Shown: positions 22,101 through 32,829 of the stretch, one piece after another
Layout of the letters: each line of letters opens with the position of its first letter
How positions within the stretch are numbered: position 1 is the first letter of the stretch
DNA from: Prorocentrum cordatum
Lineage: Eukaryota; Sar; Dinophyceae; Prorocentrales; Prorocentraceae
Direction of reading: 5' to 3'
Assembly: GCA_963575745.1 (NCBI GenBank)
Contig: CAUYUJ010000734.1
Coordinates: 37,501-101,500 of the forward strand
DNA length: 64,000 nucleotides
Translations under genes and position numbers: made by a program
The notes under the pieces: generated by a model
The model's database searches: none
Told to the model about the DNA's origin: nothing
The model's input: the letters and a program-made list of their open reading frames with translations, nothing else

Positions 22101-22690
22101 CCTCGGTCGAGCTCGGTATGGGGCCACGACAAGTGTGAGGGGTGTTCCGACCTGAATACCGGGGACGCATGAGGGCGGCGCCAGTGGGGCCTTCGGTGGA
22201 GATATCCGTGAAGCCATGGAACGTGCATGCGGTGTCCCGAACTGGAGAACGGGAGCGCACGCGGGCATTGCCAGTGGGGGATTCTGTAGAGCTCCCCAGG
22301 GTCCAGAGGAACGATGGTGGTGAGTGGTGGCATGGTCGGCGGGAACGCGTGCGGGCCACGCCAGTGGGCCCTTGTTCGGTGGAGGTCCCCATGAGGCCAC
22401 GCGACGTGTGATAAGTGTCCCGAAGAGGATTGCGAAGACGCATGCGGGCGGGGGAAGTGGAGCCTTCGCATTGCATGGGCCGGGGGAACGTGCGTGGGCA
22501 GTTCCGCCATGGGCGACGGGGGCGCATGCGGCCGGCGCCGCCAAGCCCTTCGGTGCACATCACCGTGATGCCGGGAAAAGTTGTGAGGGAAAATAATGAA
22601 AGTTGTGGAGGGTACGCATGGCGGCGCAAGAGGAGTCTCTTCGGTGGAGCACCCTCGACGGCCACGACGCGCGGGCTGTATGCCATGTCA
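19112..22690. repeat. Repeat-dominated stretch without a recognised gene
   Basis: The part 19590-20200 is a CCAAGAGGCCC/CCAAGACGGCC repeat of about 11 bp that keeps all plus frames open. The part 20460-20950 is a pyrimidine-rich (TCC/CTC) tract. The part 21040-21760 holds ~65-75 bp degenerate units (CGAGAATGTCTCAGGCGAAA then CG, GGACCACCTCTCG). The part 22100-22660 holds ~60-120 bp units around CGCATGCGGGC...CCAGTGGGG...CTTCGGTGGAG. No coding frame with a recognisable domain was found. Confidence 0.6.
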
Positions 22691-23790
22691 TGTACAAGTT
22701 CTGAAGACGCAAAGCTGCCCGTCGCATCCGGTCCAGGCGGTGCAGCCGCTTGGATGATGCATGTGCTACTTGCGCGAATCCGCATCCATGGGTACCGAAC
22801 GGGACACGCGTGCGCGCGTGGAGCCAGTCCGGCGAAGACCGTTCGCGCCGCGTGTGTAGATCAGTCGCGGCGCGCGGCATGACTAATGCACGCGCGCGGC
22901 ATCTGCGAGTTGCGGCGCTCCGCGCTCCCCAGCTGCGCAGCGCCCACACATGCGCGGGGCCAACGGCGAGCAGCCTCGCGCGAGGAGCGCTCCTTGAAAC
23001 GTTTGGAGACGCCTTCAGCAGACTCCCGCGACCGCAATGTCGCGCAGGCGCCCCCCGCCGAGTGTCCCAGCGGCACTGCGGCAGTCGCAGGCGAGTGGCC
23101 CGGCGGCCCCTCTGTCGCACGGTCGAGGGGCCCTTGCGAGAGAGTCACCATGGACTCCCTGACTTCGTGGCGCGCGCGTAACGAGACGGGAGTCTGCCGC
23201 CTGGGGTCCGCGCAGACATTGAGGACGCGCGCTTAGAAGACGCAGGCAAGGACGGCGTCCGCGCGGCAGGAGTCCCCGTGGGCGTCCTCGGGAGCGCTGG
23301 GTATGGTACGTGCGTCCGCGCGCTGCCATGGAAGTAGCAGCATCCGCGCGCGCGGAGCCCAGTGGGAGCCCGCCCATGTCACGCGCGCGGGAATCGCCGG
23401 TGCAGGGAAAGCCCTTCGCGGGCGCCAGAATTGTGGAAAACGACTGGTCCGCGAAGCCCATCTGCGCGGAGCAGCCACCGCGCGCGCGCGCTGGGAACTC
23501 CGCGGAGGGCAAGTGGAAAGCGAAAAGCAACGCGGTGGCGCGCCCGCGCCTGCTGAAAGAGCCCCTGCACAGACGCAGGGTCGCGCGCGGTCGCGCGAAG
23601 ACAGCCATCGGAAGCACGCGCGTCAGAGCAGGCGAGCCCAGCAGCAGGCCATGCCCGCACAACTCTGCAACGAGGCCAGAGATGCAAACCCCCGCGACGA
23701 GGCCCGTGGAGTTCCAATGGCAGACAAGCCTTTGCGAGCACACCCACAGACACACACGCGCGCACACACGGACACACACTTAGGGGAGTA
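22690..23790 (-). pseudogene. Third, most decayed copy of the GT25 gene/spacer unit
   Basis: Alignment by eye to the second copy (24.5-25.4 kb) gives an offset of about 1.65-1.69 kb. Shared blocks include gcctcgcgcgaggagcg (22973 and 24650), the gcgcgcgggaa...cggtgcaggg segment (23385 and 25065) and agcaggccatgscc (23641 and 25331). The catalytic part survives only as short matches near 22700-22930. The sequence is extremely CpG-rich. Confidence 0.5.
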
Positions 23791-23811
23791 ACTCGCGAGG
23801 CGCACGGGGGA

Positions 23812-24620
23812 AGTCCGATGCAGGAACAAGCGCGGCGCCAAGTTTCCCCGGAGACTGGAGGGCGGTGTCTGGCAGGCCGAGCATTGCGCCGTCGCCTGTC
23901 CGCATCGGTCCACGATGGCCGCCCGAACGCTGGCGCGCGCAACTTGTGCCTGGGCGCCCGCGGAAGAAGACGCCCACCCGGACATGCGCAGCGCGCGGGG
24001 GCCGCGGCATCCGGCTTTTGTCTGCGAGCGCTGCGTTTTGCGTCTGGCGCTGAGTGGGCGAGTCTTTCCGAGGCACTCACTCCTGCTGGTGCTCCGTGCC
24101 GCTTGCACCTGGGGTAACGGCGCCAGTCTCTGCGCGCCGCTGCAGTGGCCCCTTTTCCATGCACGTGGAGCGCCGCACGGAGGGTGAAAGTGGACTTGCG
24201 GAAGTCGCTCGGCGACTACTTCCGCTCGTGCTTTGGCCAGGCAAGGCCCATGGCGAAGCGCTTCCAGGTGCGCCAGCGCACCATGTACAGCAGCGCGTTG
24301 CGGTACTCCCCGTGAGAATTCGCCACCGCCTCGGATATCACGACACGCGTCTCGCGTGCCGCGCGCGACGCAGGACGCGCAGCACGCCGCGCACCTGGCG
24401 GGGGAGTGCCCTGACGACGCAGTGGAGCGGTAGCGAAGAGGTTCAGGAGCAGCCCACCCACGTGCTCACTTTTGATGCAGCGGAGAGCTTGCGCCATCAT
24501 CGCGCAAGCGGCCTTTGCTTCGGTGCCCAGGAGGAGTTCGACAGGATGAGGGCAGGGGCCTCTTCGAGCTGCGCCAGAGCACGCTCGTGGCCCCTCATGC
24601 GCCACAGAGCCCCCCAGCGC
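23812..24620 (-). pseudogene. Second, decayed copy of the GT25 glycosyltransferase
   Basis: Minus-strand fragments match the intact copy about 1.68 kb away. They are RGHERALAQLEEAPALI (near 24590-24545), AKAACAMMAQALRCIKSEH (near 24515-24460) and EYRNALLYMVRWRTWKRFAM (near 24310-24250). A C-terminal tail, ECLGKTRPLSARRKTQRSQT then KAGCRG, lies near 24075-23990. The pieces fall in different frames, so the gene is broken. The EDD motif is lost: the region after APALI differs. The N-terminal half is not recognisable. Confidence 0.7.
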
Positions 24621-25444
24621 GCGGGACCGACGGCGACGGCGACCAGCCTCGCGCGAGGAGCGCATCCTGAAACGTTCGCCGCCACCTTCTCCGGGCTCCC
24701 GCGACCGCGCTGGCGCGCAGACGGACCGCGCCGTGTTTCCCGGCGGCGCGCCAGCGGGCAGGCGGCCCCTGCGCGGCGAGCGCGCGGGGCTGGAGCCAGA
24801 GAGTGTCTCTTGAATCCCCGACGCGGGCCCGCGCGCGGAACGCGAGAGTCCGCCGCCTGGGAAAGCGGGCGCTGCCACTCCGCACTCACATGGAAGACGC
24901 ACCGCCAGGAAAACGCAGGCAAGACAGAACGGACTCCGCGCGGCAGGTGCCCCGTGGACCTCCGCGGAAGCGCGAGAGATGCTGCGGGCGCGAGGTCGCT
25001 GAAACGGAAAAGACTGCATTCGCAAAACTGGCGCATGCCCAGCGGTGGCCCGTCGATGCTCCGCGCGCGGGAAATGGCGGCGCAGGGAATGGCATGCGCG
25101 GGGTGAGACATGGAGACGAAGAAGCGATCCGTGCGTCCCATCTGGGCGGCATGGCCATCGCGGGCGCGCGCGCCCGCGCGCTGGGGACTCCATGGCGAGC
25201 AGGAAAGAGGCGGAAAGCCACCGGGTGGCGCGGCCGCGCCTGAGGGAGCCCCTGCGCGCGCACAAGAGCGCGCGCGGTCGGGGGAAGAGTCGAAGCGGAT
25301 ACACTCGCGGCAGACCACGAGAGCCGATTAGCAGGCCATGGCCGCACGAATCTGCAGTCATGGCATCCTTGCAAAGGCCCCCCATGAGGACCATGACATG
25401 CCAATGGAGCACGAAACGCTTAGAACACATTGACGGGGTCACCC

Positions 25445-26578
25445 TTACGCCTCATAGGAAAATTCCGAGTGGGGGACAATGTGCGGCGGCGGGTTGTGCC
25501 GGAGGCTGGAGGATGCTGTCTGGCAGGCCAAGCAAAGCGCCGTCGCCTGGCCCCATCGCTCCACGATGGCCGCCCGGACGCTGGGGCGCGCAACTTTTGC
25601 CTCGGCGCCAGCGGAGCAAGACGCCCACCCCGACATGCACAGGGTGTGGGACCCGCGACAACCGGCCTTGGTCTGCGTGCGCTTGGATTTGCGTCTGGCG
25701 CTGGCTCGGCGCGTCTTTCGGAGCCACTCCTTCCTGCTTGCGCTCCCAGCAGCTTGCGCCTGCGGCAACGACGCCCTTCTCCTGGCGATGCTGGCGTGGC
25801 CCCTTTTCCGCACGCGCGGAGCGCCGGACCGGTAGGCCACGGTGGACTCGCGGATGTCGCTCTGCGTGAGCTTCTGCTCCTGCGTAAGCACGACAGGGTC
25901 GAGGGCAAAGCACATTTTGGGGAACCGACGCACCATGTTCAGCAGCGCGTTGTCCGCAGGGAAGCCTTTGCGAAGGTATTCGCCGTAAATCACCGCCCCC
26001 GCCTGCGAGATCACGAACGCATGGCTCTGGTAAGCCTGCCGGGCGTAGCACAAACCAGCCGGCCCTCCGCGCACCTTGCGCAAGGGCCCAGACCACCGAG
26101 TGGTAGAGCAGCCAAGGTACAGGATCAGCCAATCATTGTGGTCCTTTTGGATGCAACGGAGAGCCTGCGCAATCATCGCGCAGGCCTCCTTGGCATCAAT
26201 TGCCAGGCGGATGTCGTCTTCCAAGACGATGAGGGCAGGAGCGTCTTCGAGCTGCGCCAATGCACGCTCGTGGCTCATCAGACAGCCCAAGGTCCCCCAA
26301 TGCGTGCCCCAATTCGACTTGGCATTTCGCACATACCGAATACGGCGCGTCTTGTGTGCGGCGTCGAACCAGGAGCAAAGCACCCGGCCGCCCGGCCCGC
26401 CCTGGCAACGCTTAGCATACCCACTCCGTGCCTTGAGGGAATCCCCATCGGTTCCCGCCAACCACGTCGGCTCGATGCCCAGACCGGCTGCCACCTGGAA
26501 GGCAACGTCGCGCTTGTCTTCTCGACGCCGTAGGCTAATCAAGCAAGAGGGCAACGCTCGGAAGGTCGCGGATGCCAT
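25445..26578 (-). CDS. Glycosyltransferase family 25 protein
   Basis: GT25 enzymes transfer galactose or related sugars to lipopolysaccharide, glycoprotein or collagen hydroxylysine, usually in the ER/Golgi in eukaryotes. From ATG 26576-26578 the frame gives 377 residues. Domains in order: CLISLRRREDKR (residues 9-20, the usual start of the fold), GIEPTWLAGTDGD (35-47), GCLMSHERALAQ (98-109), ALIVLEDDI (115-123, the EDD metal/donor motif), YQSHAFVISQAGA (183-195), ADNALLN (208-214) and QKLTQSDI (235-242, the usual end of the domain). A basic tail of about 135 residues without a recognised domain follows; it may run past a missed donor. The frame stays open upstream to 27004, but that part is low-complexity and outside the family. 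No signal peptide is seen at this ATG. Two decayed copies follow downstream on the same strand. Confidence 0.82.
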   Translation of the reverse strand: MASATFRALPSCLISLRRREDKRDVAFQVAAGLGIEPTWLAGTDGDSLKARSGYAKRCQGGPGGRVLCSWFDAAHKTRRIRYVRNAKSNWGTHWGTLGCLMSHERALAQLEDAPALIVLEDDIRLAIDAKEACAMIAQALRCIQKDHNDWLILYLGCSTTRWSGPLRKVRGGPAGLCYARQAYQSHAFVISQAGAVIYGEYLRKGFPADNALLNMVRRFPKMCFALDPVVLTQEQKLTQSDIRESTVAYRSGAPRVRKRGHASIARRRASLPQAQAAGSASRKEWLRKTRRASARRKSKRTQTKAGCRGSHTLCMSGWASCSAGAEAKVARPSVRAAIVERWGQATALCLACQTASSSLRHNPPPHIVPHSEFSYEA

Positions 26579-26599
26579 GGGACCGGATGGCTGGCAGAA

Positions 26600-27950
26600 G
26601 GCAGTGCGATCGAAAGGAAACGCTTGACCCAAGATGCCTGTGAAAAAAAACGTGGTTGGGTTGGGAATGGCGCGACTACATAAAGATGTAGGCGGAGGGC
26701 ATATTAATGGAAAACCCACAAAGGACTCAAATCGAATGCTATGGATCGCAATAGAATGCAACGCATCGCAAATCGAAGTGAAGCAGGCAGAAGAATTCAA
26801 GGCAGTGGAATGGGAACTTGGAAGGAGCTGCGCTGCATTGCACAACAATGGAACGCATGACAACGCAATGCATGACAACGCATGCCACACCTGAAAGACC
26901 AGAGTGCAAGGCCACAGTGGCCGGAGAAAGATCCCCTGGAACCCATTCCCGGGATCACAGCTGCCGCCGAGTCTCCTGCACAGAAAACGAGAGGGGAGGA
27001 GCAAGGAGGGAGCAGGAGGGAAGGAAGGAGGAGCAGGGAGGAGGGAGGAAGAGGACGTCGTCGTCGACGAGGTCGTCGTCGTGATGGTCTCCGTGGCCGC
27101 AGTCGCCGCCGTCGGAATCGTAGTCCGCCGTCGCTGCCATCATCACCGTCGACATTGCCATGGCCATTCTGAGCCTGAGAACCACCGCGCGAGAATGCAC
27201 GTCAGTATCCAAGTGCATGCCTGTACGGCGTGGGCGTCTGAGCATGCTCCTGTGGCCCATGTGAAAGAAGTGATGAAGTGCTGTAGGGCCGCCCGCCCTG
27301 GGCCCAAGGACACCTTCAAAACCGCCCACACGCACGAACAGGGCGGCCACAGAGCCCGTAAGACGGCCACGGCTCCCGTTCTTGATGTTCTCCCGCTCCT
27401 CCTCGTCCTCCTCCACCCTCTCCCCTTAAAAAGAAATCCTCCCTGGCGCGCCACGGACGTGTGTGTAGGGGGGGGGAGGCAGGCGTTTCGCCAGAGACTC
27501 CCATGCCATGTGCGATCGCCATGTATGATCCTGAACTGTACTATTGTGCAACATTTACACGATGGAGGGCAGTTTGTGTCCACAATGCGGCTCTCGCCTG
27601 AGCGCCGCGTGCAATCGTCTGGAAGTCTGTTACACGGGTGGAGGGAGGTTCCTTTCCAAAATAAAACTCTCGCCTGATGGCCGCGGACAATCGTCGTGAA
27701 CGTCTGTCGCAGTGACAGGGATGGAAGGAGGTTACTTTTCAACATGGGGCTCTCGCGTGCTCGCCGCGGACATAGAGGCACCAGGAGAGCGCTAGGGAGG
27801 CGACGGAACCGCCGGGTGAGCGCAGGTAACGCGCCGGCCGAGAGCCGAGACAGGGCCAGACCGCCGAGGAACCGCCAACCGGGAAAGCGCCGGAGGCGGG
27901 AAGGCGCCGGCCGGAAGAACCCGAAGCGGAAGTCAGGAGGACCGGCGGGA
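26600..27950. other. Intergenic, no gene recognised
   Basis: The part 26690-26890 is rich in AATGCAACGCATCG-like words, 26990-27120 is GGA and CGT/CGA trinucleotide-rich, and 27540-27760 contains two related ~110-bp blocks (ctctcgcctgakygccgcg...aatcgtc). No domain is seen on either strand. Confidence 0.4.
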
Positions 27951-27959
27951 TCGCAGCTG

Positions 27960-29265
27960 GCAGGAGGTGGGTCCGAGATCAGCCAGTAGCGAAATCAACC
28001 GACTCAAAGTTCAGAAAAATCCGAAATGAGCCGGGTCCGAGTGCAGCCAGAGATGGCGGGCGCGCCGGGAACGCCCGAGCGAGCCCAGGTCCGAGGTCAG
28101 CCGGGTCCGAGACGGCGGGATGGCGGGCAGACGCCGGCGGCCAGTGGAGCGCCCGGCGTGGAGCCGGGCCAGGAGCACCCCCAGCCAGAGGCCGGGGAAA
28201 ACGTCGAGCGGGAGAACCCCAGCCGGAAGCTGGAAGGAGCGCCGGAGGCAGGCCAGGTCCGAGATCAGCCGGGTCCGAGATCAGCCGGGTCCGAGTTCAG
28301 CCGGGTCCGAGTTCAGCCGGGTCCGACATCAGCCGGGTCCGAGATTTGCAGGGGCGGAGACGCCGAGGAGACGCTGGCCGGGGGAGCGCCGGCCCGTGGA
28401 GCCGGGCGGAGAGCACCCCGGCCAGAGGCCGGGAGAAACGGCGAGCGGGAGAACCCCAGCCAGAAGCCGGGAGGAGCGCCGGAGGCAGGCCGGGTCCGAC
28501 ATCAGCCGGGTCCGAGATCAGCCGGGTCCGAGTTCAGCGGGGTCCGAGATCAACCGGGTCCGAGATCAGCCGGGTCCGAGATCAGCCATGGGAGACGCCG
28601 GGGAGACGCCGGCCAGGGGAGCGCCGAGCTGGAGCCGGGCCGGGAACACCCAGGCCAGAGGCCGGGAAAAGCGCCGGGCGGGAGAACCCCAGCCGGAAGC
28701 CGGGAAGAGCGCCGGAGGCAGGCCGGGTCCGAGATCAGCCGGGTCCGAGATCAGCCGGGTCCGAGTTCAGCCGGGTCCGAGATCAGCCGGGTCCGAGATC
28801 AGCCGGGTCCGAGATCAGCCGGGTCCGACATCAGCCGGGTCCGAGAACAGCCGGGTCCGAGTTCAGCGGGGTCCGAGATCAGCCAGGTCCGAGATCAGCC
28901 GGGTCCGAGATCAGCCGGGTGGGAGACGCCGGGGAAACGCCCGCCAGGGAAGCGCCGAGCTGGAGCCGGGCCGGGAGCACCCAGGGCAGAGGCCGGGAAA
29001 AGCGCCGGGCGGGAGAACCCCAGCCGGGAGCCGGGAAGAGCGCCGGAGGCAGGCCGGGTCCGAGATCAGCCGGGTCCGAGATCAGCCGGGTCCGAGTTCA
29101 GCCGGGTCCGAGATCAGCCGGGTCCGAGATCAGCCGGGTCCGAGATCAGCCGGGTCCGAGTTCAGCCGGGTCCGAGTTCAGCGGGTCCGAGATCAGCCGG
29201 GTCCGAGATCAGCCGGGTCCGAGTTCAGCTGGGTCCGAGTTCAGCCGGGTCTGAGTTCAGCTTCT
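27960..29265 (+). repeat. 16-bp minisatellite in a higher-order array
   Basis: The unit GGGTCCGAGATCAGCC (A/T/C variants) is repeated in runs of 4 to 10. The runs are separated by a ~120-bp unit containing GCCGGGAGAACCCCAGCC-like sequence at about 28140, 28380, 28610 and 28925. Because 16 is not a multiple of three and the unit lacks stops on the plus strand, all three plus frames stay open for 300-590 codons. That is not evidence of a protein. Confidence 0.9.
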
Positions 29266-29424
29266 TCCCGCACAGGGCGCGGGTGAGAAACGGGAGGGCG
29301 CGCGGGAAGGGGAGGACCCAAACGCGACAAGGAGGACCCAAACACGACCAGGAAGCACCCAGACACGACAAGATCAAGACAAATTCACGACAAGTAGCAG
29401 AAGCGAAAATAGGAGGCGATCCGC

Positions 29425-30140
29425 TTTCGACTTCCACTTTCGCCTACCGCTTTCGCTTTCGCCTCCCGCTTTCGCTTTCGTCCCCCACTTTCGCCTTCCT
29501 TCGCCTCCCGCTTTCGCTTTCGCCTCCCACTTTCGCCTCCTTTCGCCTCCCGCTGTCGTTTTCGCCTCCCACTTTCGCCTCCCACTTTCGCTTTCCCCTC
29601 CCGCTTTCGCCTCCCACTTTCGCCTTCCGCTTTCGCTTTCGCCTCCCGCTTTCGCCTCCCGCTTTCGCTTTCGCCTCCCAATTTCGCCTCCCGCTTTCGC
29701 TTTCGCCTCCCGCTTTCGCTTTCCGCTTTCGCTTGCGTCTCTCACTTTCGCAGCATGGGGCCGGTTCGGGTCGATTCGGCAGCGGGCCGCTTCGGTTGTA
29801 GCATGTTCGGGTTCGGCGCTATATAGTTCGGTTTGAGCCAGTTCGGTTTTGCTTCGGGACGGTTCAGTTTCGGGCGGTCCGGTTCGGATGATCGAAAGGT
29901 TGGCGCGCAGTGCGTTACAGGAGGGGCATGGGGGTCGAGGTCTGCTTTCTGGAATGGGAGTCTGAAGTCCAGGTCTGGACCTCAACTCCGGATCTCAGGT
30001 CCGGGCCCCAGGTCTGGACCTCAGCTCTGGACCTCAGGTCTGGACCTCAGGTCCGGACCTCCGCTCCGGACCTCAAGTCCGGGCCCCAGGTCCGGACTTC
30101 AGGTCCGGATCTCAGCTCTGGACCTCAGGTCGGTCCCCTT
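29425..30140. repeat. Two minisatellites: CTTTCGCCTCC and GGTCCGGACCTCA types
   Basis: 29425-29755 is a run of CTTTCGC/CCTCCCG words with a strong strand bias. 29770-29880 contains short GGTTCGGTTT-like words. 29945-30140 is a ~13-bp repeat of GACCTCAGGTCCG with GGACC palindromes. No gene. Confidence 0.8.
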
Positions 30141-30574
30141 CGGCGGGCTCGTCGCGGCCCCGCAAGGGCCAGATCCTGAGGCCTGACGCGCATTGATCCG
30201 CGCTCTTGGGGCATTGCGCCCGTTCTTCGCCCGCTCGTGGGGCACCGCCGTGGCGACTTGGGCCCAGGTGAGGCCTGCAGACCCCGCAGGGGCGCCCTGG
30301 TGCGCGCACGATATACAGTCGAGACGCTAAACTAAGGAACAGTTTGGGTTCGGAAGGGGCTCGATGTTCCTTAGGTTCCTCCAGTGTGGTTCCTCTTGCC
30401 CTCCTGGGGCACGGAGGCGCTCACAGGGCCAAGAAGGGGCTTCGTCTCTTATTTAACGTTCCTTCTTTCAGCGGCCCGACTGTAGAAACACAGCAGCTCA
30501 AACACATGACGTATAATCGCTTTTTCCCAACCCTCCTTGGTTGGGTATTCGTTTTGAATAGAGCACTGTGGTCG

Positions 30575-30640
30575 CGTCCCTCCTCCTCCTCCTCCTCCTC
30601 CTCCTCCTCCTCCTCCTCCTCCTCCTCCTCCCGCCTCCCG
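30575..30640. repeat. TCC trinucleotide run
   Basis: An uninterrupted (CCT)n run of about 55 bp. It precedes the 101-bp satellite and gives spurious poly-Ser, poly-Pro, poly-Glu or poly-Gly frames. Confidence 0.9.
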
Positions 30641-30664
30641 CCTCCTCCTGCCCTCTCTTCGCCG

Positions 30665-31112
30665 ACGATGGGGGCTGCGATCTGCGAAACTGTCGCCACT
30701 TTCGAGGGCTGCTGGTGGGTTCTGCGGAGTGAGGCACCGCGCGGACCTGAGCGAGACCTCGCCGTCCCTGGGGTGCTGCGATCTGCGAAACTGTCGCCAC
30801 TTTCGAGGGCTGCTGGTGGGTCCAGCGGAGTGAGGCACCGCGCGGACCTGAGCGAGACCTCGCCGTTCCAGGGGGGCTGCGATCTGCGAAATTGTCGCCA
30901 CTTTCGAGGGCTGCTGGGGGGTGCAGCGGAGTGAGGCACCGCGCGGACCTGAGCGAGACCTCGCTGTCCCTGGGATGCTGCGATCTGCGAAACTGTCGCC
31001 ACTTTCGAGGGCTGCTGGTGGGTCCAGCGGAGTGAGGCACCGCGCGGACCTGAGCGAGACCTCGCCGTCCCTGGGGTGCTGCGATCTGCGAAACTGTCGC
31101 CACTTTCGAGGA
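30665..31112. repeat. ~101-bp satellite, 4.4 copies
   Basis: Units begin at GCTGCGATCTGCGAAACTGT near 30673, 30778, 30876, 30977 and 31078, are 98-105 bp long and more than 90 percent alike by eye. Each contains GAGGCACCGCGCGGACCTGA. Confidence 0.9.
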
Positions 31113-31154
31113 AGAGGAGGTCTTAACCGTAAGCAGTGGGTTCTTAACCGTAAG

Positions 31155-31380
31155 CGTGGTACCAGACTAATGTACCAGACTGATGGTACCAAGCTAATGT
31201 ACCAGACTGATGTACCAGGCTAATGCACCACACTGATGTACCAGACTAATGTACCAGACTAATGTACCAGACTAATGTGCCAGACTAATGTACCAGACTA
31301 ATGTGCCAGACTAATGTACCAGACTAGCGGTACCAGACTCATGTACCAGACTAGCGGTACCAGACTCATGTACCAGACCA
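31155..31380. repeat. ~12-13 bp tandem repeat TACCAGACTAATG
   Basis: About 17 copies of TACCAGACTAATG or TACCAGACTAGCGG variants, with GGTACC inserts. There are no spacers of constant unique sequence, so it is not a CRISPR array. Confidence 0.85.
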
Positions 31381-31385
31381 GGCAT

Positions 31386-32320
31386 CAGCATAGGCACGTG
31401 TGCCCTTGTCTTCCCAGTTTGGTGCCTCGTTTTGCCGCGAGGTCGGCATCCTGGCCAGATGCCTCGTTCGCGCAGTTTGCGTGGCCCCTGCGGCATGCGG
31501 TATGCGTGTTTTTCTGTTGGCGTCGGCGGCGCTCCCAAGGGGGGAAGCGAACCAGGGGGCAGGCCTTCTGCGGAGGCGCGTGGCTTCTCAGGAGCCCCCT
31601 GACCTTCTGCTGAGTGTTCCGTGCCTGCGGGGAGAGTTTTTGCTCGAGAATCTGCCAGGAGGCCCGAGGCTCTCCGAGCTCTGCGTCGCCCAGCGCGCTC
31701 CACCACTCGCAGAGGGCCCGCTCGCAGGCACCCGAGACGCACACGTGCTCGCATCGTCGTGGCAGCGGCTCGTAGAGCCCCCCCCCCGCGGCGGCTCCAG
31801 GCCACGTGCGAGCAGCTGCCCTGCGCGCAGTGGAGCGCGCCTGTCTTCTCTTCGGGTGTTGCTCGAAGTGCCCCTGGCCCAAGGCACCCCCAGTTTTCCG
31901 CTCCATTCTGGAGCCCCTGGGGCCCTCTGGGCCTCATGAGGGGTGCCCTGGAGGCCGTTCGGGCCACCCCGAGAATCCTAGGGGGTTACTTTGGGCCAGG
32001 GGCACTTCTAGCAACACCCGATCTCTGAGAGGGCCCGCCCCTTCTCGCTTTCCCCCCCGGGGGCTCGCCGACGGCGGTCGGCCTGCCAGGGGGGTGGTGC
32101 GCCAGCCACGGCGCCTCGCCGCCGTCCCCCCACCTGCTGCCGCCGCTGCGGGGAGCAGCGACCGCCTGGAGCGCGCAGCCCTGCCTCTTATGCAGAAGAA
32201 GCAGCGTCGGGGGTGGACAGACCTCCTACCCTGACACGTCGATTAGCGAATTGTTGACGCTTCGCGAATCCCCACCAGCCCATCCTACACCAGGCATTCG
32301 AACGAAGAGCGCCGATGATC
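31386..32320. other. No recognised gene; contains a 166-bp inverted-repeat element
   Basis: Both strands are open in several frames through high GC but no domain was recognised. The only structure is the inverted repeat at 31854-32019 listed separately. Confidence 0.35.
31854..32019. repeat. Inverted repeat with ~30-bp arms (MITE-like)
   Basis: Left arm 31854-31883 (gggtgttgctcgaagtgccc...) and right arm 31989-32019 (...ggggcacttctagcaacacc) are reverse complements with one or two mismatches around a ~105-bp centre. No target-site duplication could be confirmed by eye. Confidence 0.65.
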
Positions 32321-32334
32321 GGCAGCTGTTCTCC

Positions 32335-32455
32335 TCCCCTTCTTCCTCCTTCTCCTCCGCCTTCTCGTCCTCCTCTCCTCCTCCTCCCTCTCCTTCTCCT
32401 CCTCCTCCTCCTCCTCCTCCTCCTCCTCCTCCGCCTCTTCCTCCTCCCTGGTGGG
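32335..32455. repeat. TCC-rich tract
   Basis: TTCCTCC / CTCCTCCTCC run of about 120 bp. No gene. Confidence 0.85.
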
Positions 32456-32829
32456 TCTTGGAGGTATCTTCGAACGTTTTGGTTGGCTCTTGGGCCTTGC
32501 GGGCGAGCGGGCGGCGCTCCGCCAGCCTTCGCGCAGGGCCCAAGAGGGGCTCCAAGACGTCTCTTGGAGCCATCTTGGAGGAGATTGATCAACGAAGGGG
32601 GGTCCCTCAATTAGGGTTCCCCCCTCAGGAGCCATGATCCTCGTGAGGGGTGTCGAATTTTAGCCCTCCCAGGGGTCGATCTTGGACGCTTTAACGCGAC
32701 GCGGCCCCCCTGTCCATGTCAGTGGGGAGGGGGTAGGGGGAGGGGTAAACCCCTCCCCGCAGGGGAAGAAGGAGGGGTGGAAGAGGAAACCTTCTAAACC
32801 ACCGACGCCTAGAGGGCTAGTGGGATTTC

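Noticed and set aside
26579-27004. N-terminal extension of the GT25 ORF
   Set aside because: The upstream open part is low-complexity, contains ATGCAACGC repeats and lies outside the GT25 fold; ATG at 26578 starts just before the first conserved strand.
28026-29801. 591-codon and other long plus-strand ORFs
   Set aside because: They read the 16-bp repeat, which lacks stops in all three plus frames; composition and periodicity explain the openness.
31155-31380. CRISPR-like array
   Set aside because: Units of 12-13 bp are contiguous with no unique spacers of constant length, and the genome appears eukaryotic.
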